Positions 7,137 to 14,334 of a DNA stretch of 64,000 nt are shown here, piece by piece (within the stretch, counting starts at the first letter, position 1; every line of letters begins with the position of its first letter). Below the pieces are notes generated by a model that was given only the letters and a program-made list of their open reading frames with translations, had not been told where the DNA came from and did not search any database. The stretch comes from Geodermatophilus amargosae (GTDB taxonomy: Bacteria; Actinomycetota; Actinomycetes; Mycobacteriales; Geodermatophilaceae), in the NCBI RefSeq assembly GCF_900116515.1, contig NZ_FPBA01000016.1, positions 62,001 through 126,000 on the forward strand, in the 5' to 3' direction. Position numbers and translations under genes: made by a program.

Positions 7137-10100
7137 GTGACCGGACTTTCTGCCCGCGACACGCTCCGGCGTCCCCGTGCGTGCGTTCCGCCGCTGACAG
7201 GTTGCGCACTCCCGAGTGACCGGTGGGGTCACGGGGGACGGGCGCACGGGAGAGGTCGACGTGGCGGAGCGAGGAGTGCGCGGACGCTCGCTGGTGTGGG
7301 GGCCCTGGCCCTCGCCGCCGGGCTGTGCGCCGGCGCGGTCGTCGCCGTCCTGCCCGCGGCCGCACCGGTCACCGAGGTGGTGACCGCCGCCCAGGACCCG
7401 GTGTCCTGCTCGTCGTCCGTGGCGCTGGCGAACGGCGGCTTCGAGCTGCCGGCCATCCCGGCCAACGACCTGGCCTTCCTCCACCAGAACCAGGTCCCGG
7501 GCTGGTACACGACGGCCACCGACCGGCAGATCGAGCTCTGGCGCAACTACCAGAACGTGCCGGCGGGGTCGGGCGCCCAGTTCGCCGAGCTCAACGCCAA
7601 CCAGGTGTCCACCCTCTACCAGGACGTGCCGACCACGCCCGGCCAGACGCTGCGCTGGGAACTGAAGCACCGCGGGCGCCTGGGCGTGGACACCATGGCC
7701 GTCCACATCGCCGTCCCGGGTGTGCTGCTGACCGCCGCCACCCGGCAGGGGGGCAACCTCAGCGACGGCAGGACCGCCTGGGGCACGCACAGCGGCGTCT
7801 ACACCGTCCCCCTCGGCCAGACGACCACCCGCTTCGCGTTCCAGTCGGTCAGCGCGTCCGGGGGCAACACCTCGGTCGGCAACTTCCTCGACAGCATCTC
7901 CTTCGGCACCGGGCCGTGCCTGGCCACGACCGAGACGGTGACGACCCAGCGCGGTGGCACCACCGCGCAGGTGGGCGACGTGCTCACGTACACGGTCACC
8001 ACGCGCAACGAGGGCGGGAACCCGGCGCGGGCCACCGTCGTGACCGACGAGCTGCCGGCCGGCGTCGAGTTCGTGCCGGGGTCGATCCGCACCACCGCCG
8101 GCGCGACGACCGCGACCCGCACCGACGCCGCCGGGGACGACGTCGCCGAGTACGACGCCGCGACGCGGACCGTGCGGCTGCGGATCGGCGCCGGTGCCAC
8201 CGCCTCGGCCGGCGGCGCTGTCGCACCGGGGGAGGCGCACAGCGTCAGCTGGCAGGCGCGGGTCCAGCCGGCGGCCTCGGCGACCACCGTCAGCGACGAC
8301 GCGACGGTCGGGTTCACCGACCCGCTGACCGGCACGGCCCGCACGTCCCGGTCGACGACGGTGAGCACCCCGGTGGGGGCGGCGGCCGACCTCGCCGTCT
8401 CGCTGGCGCAGAGCCCCGCCGCCCTCGTCGCCGGATCCTCCACGACCTGGACGGCGACCGTCCGCGGCAACGGCCCGAGCACCGAGCCCGCCCCGGTCGT
8501 CTCCGTCCGCGTCCCGGCACAGCTGTCCGGCGTGACCGCGAGCAGCACCGGCGGCCCGTGCACGGGCAACGACGGCGCGACGGCGACCGTGGCGGTCACC
8601 CCGGCCGACCGCGAGCTGCGCGTGCAGACCCGGGCCGCCGTCCCGGCCGGGGCGGACCCCGCCGCCCTGCGCGCCGGGGACACCGTGGACCTCACCTACG
8701 AGGTGACCAACGACGGAAACGTCGTCGTGTCCGGGATCCGGCTCCAGGAGTCGCTGACCGGCGGCGGCGTCACGTGCCCGAGCGACCGGCTGGCGCCCGG
8801 GGAGACGATGACCTGCCGCGCCAACTCCACCCACCGCGTGACCCAGGGCGAGTTCGACCTCGGCGCGCCCGTCGCCAGCGTGGTGACGGCGTCCGGGCGG
8901 ACGCCGGACCGCACCGCGGACCTGGACTTCGACCCGGTCCGTACCGAGCTGCCGCTGGCAGCCGGCGCGCCCGCGGTCGGGGTGACGCTCGTGCCCGACT
9001 GGGACGACGCCGACGGCGACGGCGCCCTTGACGCCGGCGAGACGGTCGTGTGGACCGCGGTCGTGGTGAACCGCGGCGACGTCACGCTGGCGGACCCGGT
9101 CGTCGACGCTCCGGGCGCCCCGGCGCTGACCTGTGACGCGGCCGTACTGGCGCCCGGACGGGGCACGACCTGCGTCGCGTCGCCGTACACGGTGACCGCC
9201 GGCGACGTCCTCGCCGGGCAGCGGACCGTCACCGCCGGGGTGACGGCGACCGCCCGGCGGACCGGCTCCCCGGTGCAGGCCGCGCCGTCCTCGGCGGCCC
9301 TGCCCGACGACCCCCGCGCGGAACTGGGCCTCACGCTCACCGGAGAGGTCGCCCCGCCGGGCCGTCCGGACGCCGCCGACCTGGGCGACGTCGTCACCTG
9401 GCGGTACGTGGTGACCAACCTGGGCACCGTCACGGTGCGGGACGTCGCCGTCGACGACGCCGGTGCCGGCGCCGTGACCTGCCACGAGACCGTGCTCGCG
9501 CCGGGCGCCACGACCGGCTGCGCCGCCGTGCGCGGCCACGTCGTCGACGAGGACGACCTGCTGGCCGGGCGGCTGACCGGCCGCGCCACCGCCGCCGGCG
9601 TCCCGGCCGCGCTCGGCGGCACCGTCCGCTCCGCGCCCGCCGAGGACGTGGTCGGGCTGGCCGGCCTCGTCCGCTCCCTCGAGGTGACGGTGCGGGCCTC
9701 CGACGGCGACCCGAGCCCGGTGCGCACCGGCACCGAGCTGCGCTGGGCGCACGGCGTCGCCAACACCGGCAACGTGACGATGCGGCTGGTCACCGTCTCC
9801 GACGACCTGCTGGGGCCGGTCGGCTGCGTCCAGGACGTCCTCGCCCCGGGCGAGGCCACCACCTGCACCGCCGGCGCCGGCCACCGGGTCACCCAGGCCG
9901 AGTTCGACGCCGGCCGGCCCGTGGGCGGCACCGCGTGGGTCTCGGGTGTCCCCGCGGGGTCGGACGCCGCCCTGCCGTTCGGGCCCGCCTCCGACCCGGT
10001 CGCCCTGGCCGCGGCCGCGCCGGCCCTGAGGCTGGTCTCCGTGCCCGACTGGGACGACCGGGGCGCCGCCGGCGTGCTCGAGGCGGGCGAGACGGTCCAG

Positions 10101-12350
10101 TGGTCGCTGCTGGTCACCAACACCGGCGACGTCACCCTGTCCGGCGTCAGCGCGAGCGGGTCGCTCGCCGGCCCCGCGACGTGCACGCCGGCCGTCCTCG
10201 CCCCCGGTGCCACCGCGCGCTGCGGCACGGGCGCGCACACCGTCACCGCCGCGGAGGAGTCCGCCGGGACCCTGCACGACGACGCCGTCGCGTGGGCCGC
10301 CGACCCGCGGGGCGGACCGGGCGCGAGCGCCCAGGCGACGAGCAGCGTGCCGGCGTCTTCTCGGCCGGAGGTGGTCACCGTCGTCGCCGCCGAGGTGGTG
10401 AGCGGGACCGCTCCGGCCGACCTCGGGGACCGCGTGCGCTGGCACTACACCGTGACCAACGTCGGCACCGTGCCGCTCGACGCGGTCGCCGTGCAGGACG
10501 CCCGCGGCGGGACGGTCACGTGCGACACCGTCTCCCTGCGTCCCGGCGGCGCGGCGCTGTGCACCGGCGACGCCCTCCGCACGGTCACCGAGGCCGACCT
10601 GCGGGCGGGTGAGGTGGGCACCGACGCGACGGCCACCGCCACCTGGACCGCCGGCGCGGTGACCGTGACGTCCCCGTCGGCCGCTGTGGCGATGCCGACC
10701 GCCGCGCCGGTCGGCCGCCTGCAGCTCGCCGGGACCGCGACGGGGACGGCGACCGCCGTCGGCGACCGGATCGCCTACCGGTGGGTCGTGTCCAACGCCG
10801 GCACGGCGACGATGACCGGCGTCGAGGTGGCCGACTCCGCGGGCGGTACGGCGACCTGCGCGGCGACGGTCCTGGCGCCGTCGGAGTCCACCGACTGCAC
10901 GGGCGGCGAGGCGTACACCCTCGTCCAGGACGACGTCGACGCCGGCCGGCCGGTCGGGCTCACCGCGACGGCCCTCGGCACACCGGGGAGCGGGTCCGTG
11001 GTCCGGTCCGGCCCGGCGTCCGCGCCCGTGGCCGTCCCGGCCGCCCGGCCGGCGCTGACCGCCGTCACGACGGCCGACTGGGCCGATGACGGCGACCGGG
11101 CACTGGAGGCGGGCGAGACCGTGACCTGGACCGTGGCGGTCACCAACACCGGCGACGTCACGCTCGAGGACCTCCGGGTGAGCGACCCGCAGGTGTACGT
11201 CGGCTGCCCGGTCAGCCGGCTGCCGGTGGGCCGGACGGAGCGTTGCGTCTCCGACCCCTCCGTGCTGACCGAGGGTGACGCCACGGCCGGCGAGCGCGCC
11301 ACCACGGCCGAGGCCTCGGCGGCCTCCGTGCGCGACGGTGCGGTCGTCCACAGCGGTCCGGCCGGCGCACGCGTGTCCACCGCCCCGGCGCCGTCCCTCG
11401 CGCTCACCTCGGTCGCGCTCGTCGGCCCGCCGGCACGGCAGGCCGCCGCCGACCTCGGGGACACCGTGACGTGGCACCTGGTGGTCACCAACACCGGCAA
11501 CGTCCCGGTCACCGGCATCACCGTCACCGGTGCGGCGGGCGCCCTCGCGGGTTGCGCGACGGCGGTGCTCGCGCCGGGTGGGTCGGCGGAGTGCGCCACC
11601 GACGGGCACGTCGTCACCGAGGCCGACCTCCTCGCCGGGCAGGTCGGGGCCGACGCCGTCGCCGTCGGCACGGCCGCGCTGACCGGGGCCGAGGTGCGCT
11701 CGCCGTCGGCGACGGGCGCCGTCCCGACCGCCGCCCCGCGTGCGGCCGTGGACCTCGCCCTGGAGCACCAGCGGGTGTCCGGCGACGGGACGGCGACCCT
11801 CCGGCCCGGCGCCCTCGTGCGGACCCGCTACCAGGTGAGCAACACCGGCACCCTCACGCTGACCGGCGTCGCCGTGACCGACACCGTGGCCGGGCCGGTC
11901 ACCTGCGGGCAGACCGTGCTGGCGCCGGCGCAGTCGACCACGTGTGCCGCCGACCGGCCGCGCGAGGTGACGGCCGACGACGTGGCCGCCGGGCACCTCA
12001 CGAGCTGGGCGACGGTGGCCGCGGTCTCCGGCCTGGGGACCGTCGCGGACGACGCCATGACGACCGAGGCCGTGCCGCCGGGGCCGCAGACGCCGGGGCC
12101 GGGGCCGGGGCCGGGGACGGCCGGCGGGCCGGCTGACGTCCCCACGACCACGACCACGACCACGACCACGGCGCCGGCCGGGCACCCCGCTGCCCCGGGC
12201 ACCGCCGCCCCGGGGACCGGCGCCCCGCACACCGCCGCGCTGGCGAGGACCGGTGTCGAGGTCGCGGCGCACGTGGGGACGGCCGGGGCCCTGGTCCTCG
12301 CCGGCGCCGTCCTGCTGCTGGCGACCCGCCGCCGGCGGGGGGACACATGA
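7137..12350 (+). CDS. large repetitive cell-surface protein with C-terminal LAxTG sortase signal
   Basis: About 1737 residues if read from GTG 7137. A signal-like segment (GARSARTLAGVGALALAAGL, then a hydrophobic run ending LPAAAP) starts near residue 43. Next is an N-terminal globular region (about 100-265, containing NGGFELPAIPANDLAF), one DUF11-like domain (about 270-420), then about ten DUF7507-type immunoglobulin-like repeats of roughly 110 residues, each with a WxxxVxNTGxV core and two cysteines. A proline/threonine-rich stalk precedes LARTG (residues 1702-1706), a hydrophobic helix and RRRRGD, a wall-sorting signal of the LAxTG kind used by class E sortases. It is therefore probably anchored to peptidoglycan and exposed. 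The true start is uncertain: GTG 7261 has a much better ribosome site (GGGAGAGG) but lies in another frame. Confidence 0.85.
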   Translation: MTGLSARDTLRRPRACVPPLTGCALPSDRWGHGGRAHGRGRRGGARSARTLAGVGALALAAGLCAGAVVAVLPAAAPVTEVVTAAQDPVSCSSSVALANGGFELPAIPANDLAFLHQNQVPGWYTTATDRQIELWRNYQNVPAGSGAQFAELNANQVSTLYQDVPTTPGQTLRWELKHRGRLGVDTMAVHIAVPGVLLTAATRQGGNLSDGRTAWGTHSGVYTVPLGQTTTRFAFQSVSASGGNTSVGNFLDSISFGTGPCLATTETVTTQRGGTTAQVGDVLTYTVTTRNEGGNPARATVVTDELPAGVEFVPGSIRTTAGATTATRTDAAGDDVAEYDAATRTVRLRIGAGATASAGGAVAPGEAHSVSWQARVQPAASATTVSDDATVGFTDPLTGTARTSRSTTVSTPVGAAADLAVSLAQSPAALVAGSSTTWTATVRGNGPSTEPAPVVSVRVPAQLSGVTASSTGGPCTGNDGATATVAVTPADRELRVQTRAAVPAGADPAALRAGDTVDLTYEVTNDGNVVVSGIRLQESLTGGGVTCPSDRLAPGETMTCRANSTHRVTQGEFDLGAPVASVVTASGRTPDRTADLDFDPVRTELPLAAGAPAVGVTLVPDWDDADGDGALDAGETVVWTAVVVNRGDVTLADPVVDAPGAPALTCDAAVLAPGRGTTCVASPYTVTAGDVLAGQRTVTAGVTATARRTGSPVQAAPSSAALPDDPRAELGLTLTGEVAPPGRPDAADLGDVVTWRYVVTNLGTVTVRDVAVDDAGAGAVTCHETVLAPGATTGCAAVRGHVVDEDDLLAGRLTGRATAAGVPAALGGTVRSAPAEDVVGLAGLVRSLEVTVRASDGDPSPVRTGTELRWAHGVANTGNVTMRLVTVSDDLLGPVGCVQDVLAPGEATTCTAGAGHRVTQAEFDAGRPVGGTAWVSGVPAGSDAALPFGPASDPVALAAAAPALRLVSVPDWDDRGAAGVLEAGETVQWSLLVTNTGDVTLSGVSASGSLAGPATCTPAVLAPGATARCGTGAHTVTAAEESAGTLHDDAVAWAADPRGGPGASAQATSSVPASSRPEVVTVVAAEVVSGTAPADLGDRVRWHYTVTNVGTVPLDAVAVQDARGGTVTCDTVSLRPGGAALCTGDALRTVTEADLRAGEVGTDATATATWTAGAVTVTSPSAAVAMPTAAPVGRLQLAGTATGTATAVGDRIAYRWVVSNAGTATMTGVEVADSAGGTATCAATVLAPSESTDCTGGEAYTLVQDDVDAGRPVGLTATALGTPGSGSVVRSGPASAPVAVPAARPALTAVTTADWADDGDRALEAGETVTWTVAVTNTGDVTLEDLRVSDPQVYVGCPVSRLPVGRTERCVSDPSVLTEGDATAGERATTAEASAASVRDGAVVHSGPAGARVSTAPAPSLALTSVALVGPPARQAAADLGDTVTWHLVVTNTGNVPVTGITVTGAAGALAGCATAVLAPGGSAECATDGHVVTEADLLAGQVGADAVAVGTAALTGAEVRSPSATGAVPTAAPRAAVDLALEHQRVSGDGTATLRPGALVRTRYQVSNTGTLTLTGVAVTDTVAGPVTCGQTVLAPAQSTTCAADRPREVTADDVAAGHLTSWATVAAVSGLGTVADDAMTTEAVPPGPQTPGPGPGPGTAGGPADVPTTTTTTTTTAPAGHPAAPGTAAPGTGAPHTAALARTGVEVAAHVGTAGALVLAGAVLLLATRRRRGDT
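8991..12078 (+). repeat. three tandem copies of a ~345-residue three-domain super-repeat
   Basis: Within the surface protein the roughly 110-residue domains recur in a fixed A-B-C order. A domains begin with DWDD/DWAD and contain LEAGETV at 8997, 10047 and 11076; B domains contain DLGDxVxW; C domains carry an xVTQxEFDAGRPV-like or related end. Spacings between A domains are 1050 and 1029 nt. A lone C-type domain precedes the first A. Confidence 0.7.
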
Positions 12351-12446
12351 GACCGGTCGGGATCCGGCACCGCGCTGCACCGCATCGACGCTGTCATGTG
12401 CGCGTGGTCTCATGCCAGCGGTGCGCCGTGGGACGGCGCCGGTCCG

Positions 12447-12505
12447 AGGAGGGCGGCATGGCCGAGGGGTGCGGCAGCGACGACGACGGCGTGCTGGGCT
12501 AGGTG
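12447..12505 (+). other. ribosome site, 14-codon lead and in-frame amber stop before the GGDEF start
   Basis: AGGAGG (12447-12452) precedes ATG 12458. That frame reads 14 codons (MAEGCGSDDDGVLG), then TAG (12500-12502), then GTG 12503 in the same frame, which opens the diguanylate cyclase gene. Either the gene suffered an amber mutation or a short leader peptide couples to reinitiation at the adjoining GTG. Confidence 0.55.
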
Positions 12506-13372
12506 GACGGCCGGCTGGCGGTCGAGTTCGTCGAGGGCACCGACGCCCTCGTCTGCGTCGTCGACGGGGACGGCCGCATCCTGCTGGCCAACCCGGCACT
12601 GCAGCGGTTCACCGGCCGCACGCACGACCAGCTCCGCGAGCACTTGTTCGTCGACGTCTACGTCGTCCCCGAGCACCGGGAGCTGGCGCTGGACGCCGTC
12701 TCGCGGGCCGTCACGACCGGGCGGGCCCATCCGCAGGAGGGGGACTGGCTGACCGCGGACGGCAGCCGGCGCCTGATCTCGATGCAGAACAACGTGCTGA
12801 CCGATCCCGGCGGGCGGCCCTACGCGGTCGCCTGCGTGGGCATCGACGTCACCGACCAGCGGCGGCACGAGGCGCAGCTGTCGGAGCGGGCGCGCACCGA
12901 CCGGCTCACCGGGATCCCCAACCGGGGCACGTTCTTCGAGGAGCTGGCGCGCCACCTCGACCCCGCGGCCGACCGGGTCTGCGGGGTGCTCTTCTGCGAC
13001 CTCGACGGGTTCAAGGTCGTCAACGACGTGCACGGGCACGCCGTCGGTGACGCGGTCCTGGTCGAGGTCGCGACCCGGCTGCGGGCGATGGCCGGACCGG
13101 GTCACGTGGTCGCCCGCCTCGGCGGCGACGAGTTCGTCGTGCTCTGCCCCGGCTGCGACGAGCCCGTCCTCGCCGCGCTCGCCGCCGCGGCGCGCGAGCG
13201 GGTCGGCGCGCCGGTGCCGACCGCGGCCGGGCCGGTGGCCGTCGGCGTGAGCATCGGCAGCGCCGTCGGCCGGCCCGGCGAGTCGCCGGACGAGGTGATC
13301 ACCCGGGCCGACCGCGCGATGTACGGGGTCAAGACCCGCCAGCACCGCACCTCGGAGCGACCGCCGGACTAA
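12503..13372 (+). CDS. PAS-GGDEF diguanylate cyclase (first copy)
   Basis: 289 residues counted from GTG 12503. Residues about 8-120 form a PAS domain (VDGDGRILLANPALQRFTGR, later YAVACVGIDVTDQRRHEAQL). The GGDEF domain follows with ARTDRLTGIPNRGTFFEEL, LFCDLDGFKVVNDVHGHAVG and the intact active-site loop ARLGGDEFVVL, so it should make c-di-GMP from two GTP. No membrane segment is seen, so it acts in the cytoplasm. The start is doubtful because a strong ribosome site and ATG lie 45 nt upstream in the same frame but are cut off by a TAG. It is paralogous to the PAS-GGDEF gene at 18255-19205. Its TAA overlaps the convergent stop in CTAA. Confidence 0.85.
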   Translation: MDGRLAVEFVEGTDALVCVVDGDGRILLANPALQRFTGRTHDQLREHLFVDVYVVPEHRELALDAVSRAVTTGRAHPQEGDWLTADGSRRLISMQNNVLTDPGGRPYAVACVGIDVTDQRRHEAQLSERARTDRLTGIPNRGTFFEELARHLDPAADRVCGVLFCDLDGFKVVNDVHGHAVGDAVLVEVATRLRAMAGPGHVVARLGGDEFVVLCPGCDEPVLAALAAAARERVGAPVPTAAGPVAVGVSIGSAVGRPGESPDEVITRADRAMYGVKTRQHRTSERPPD

Positions 13373-13797
13373 CGGTGGGGGCGGCCGATCCCGGTGGCGT
13401 AGAGCACGGCGAGGACCGCACCCGACGGCGCGAACCAGATGAACCACGGGTAGGCCGGGTCGCCGCTGCCCAGCGAGACCAGCAGCCAGACGACGACGTT
13501 CACCGCCACGGCGGCGGCCCACACCGTGGCGAGCACCCGCATCGCCGTGCCGCCGCCGGTGTCGGAGAAGACGCGGTGCCGCGGCGCGGGCGGCGGCGGG
13601 GGTGGCGGCTCGGGCAGGTCGCGGGTGACGCGGTCGAGCTCGCCGCGGGTGCGCGCGGCCCAGATGGCCTGCACGCGCTCGTCGAACTCGTGCAGGTCGA
13701 GCTGGCCGGCGCCGACCGCGCGGTGCAGGCGGTCCTGGACGACCTTCCGCTCGACGTCGGAGACACGGAGCTCCTCGGTGCGCACCGGCTCGTTCAT
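13369..13797 (-). CDS. DUF1707 membrane protein
   Basis: 142 residues from ATG 13797. The N-terminal half is the DUF1707 domain: ELRVSDVERKVVQDRLHRAV, GQLDLHEFDERVQAIWAART, RGELDRVTRDLP. A proline-only spacer follows, then two hydrophobic helices (VLATVWAAAVAVNVVVWLLV and FIWFAPSGAVLAVLYATGIG). DUF1707 proteins are frequent in actinobacteria; some are wall-associated or regulatory, but the molecular role is not established. An alternative ATG nine bases upstream (13806) is possible. The stop overlaps the GGDEF stop on the opposite strand. Confidence 0.8.
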   Translation of the reverse strand: MNEPVRTEELRVSDVERKVVQDRLHRAVGAGQLDLHEFDERVQAIWAARTRGELDRVTRDLPEPPPPPPPAPRHRVFSDTGGGTAMRVLATVWAAAVAVNVVVWLLVSLGSGDPAYPWFIWFAPSGAVLAVLYATGIGRPHR

Positions 13798-13853
13798 GCG
13801 CAGCATCGTGGCACCGCGACCCACCCCGTGGGGTCCGTCGTCCGGTGGACTCC

Positions 13854-14270
13854 TCAGTCCAGGAGCGCCTGCAGCAGTCGGGCGAGCTCGGCGCGGTCGG
13901 TGGCCGGCAGCCGGGCGAACAGGTCGCGGGTGTCGGCGCGGCGCGCGGCGTCGACCTCGGCCTGCACCCGCCGCCCCTCGTCGGTGGCCCGCAGCAGCAC
14001 CGCCCGGCGGTCGGTCGGGTCGGGGCTGCGCTCCACCAGCCCCCGCTCCTGCAGCGCGTCGGCCACCTCGGTCGCCGAGCGCGGCGCGATGTGCAGCGCC
14101 TCGGCGAGGTCGGACAGGCGCGCGCCCTCCCGGGCGACGACGACCCGCAGCGCGCGGGCCTGGTGCGGCGACAGCGCCCACGGCGCGAGGACGTCCCCCC
14201 ACCGCCGGCGCTGGGTCCGGGCGACGCGCATGACCAGCTCGGCGATCTCCGCGCCGTCGTCGTCCGCCAC
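13854..14270 (-). CDS. MarR-family transcriptional regulator
   Basis: 138 residues. The winged-helix core is visible as LSPHQARALRVVVAREGARL, SDLAEALHIAPRSATEVADA, LQERGLVERSPDPTDRRAVL, where the DRR of the wing is diagnostic. The start is GTG 14270, which lies 6 nt from TACCAT (complement of 14277-14282) and has no ribosome site; a longer frame to 14306 would remove that promoter. It is divergent from an ABC exporter with a palindrome between them, the classical set-up for a ligand-released repressor of an efflux pump. Confidence 0.88.
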   Translation of the reverse strand: MADDDGAEIAELVMRVARTQRRRWGDVLAPWALSPHQARALRVVVAREGARLSDLAEALHIAPRSATEVADALQERGLVERSPDPTDRRAVLLRATDEGRRVQAEVDAARRADTRDLFARLPATDRAELARLLQALLD

Positions 14271-14276
14271 GGGGGA

Positions 14277-14305
14277 ATGGTAGCGAGGACACTGTGGTTG
14301 CCACA
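14277..14305. promoter_or_regulatory. MarR/exporter divergent promoter region with operator-like palindrome
   Basis: TACCAT (minus strand, complement of 14277-14282) lies 6 nt from the marR-type GTG. TGTGG-TTG-CCACA (14293-14305) is a 5-bp-arm inverted repeat just upstream of it and before the ribosome site of the exporter gene. It is positioned to repress both genes; regulator binding is inferred. Confidence 0.45.
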
Positions 14306-14334
14306 CCGTGAGGTGACCTCAGCAACGTCAGGAG

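Noticed and set aside
8991..12078. Repeat region as a mobile or CRISPR element
   Set aside because: The periodicity is coding (multiples of three, about 110-residue domains) and belongs to the surface protein's domain repeats.
3060..12599. A 3179-codon stop-free frame on the minus strand
   Set aside because: Only its C-terminal 627 codons (3060-4943) match a protein family. The rest lies antisense to hyuA or the surface protein and is an artefact of very high GC, where stop codons are rare.
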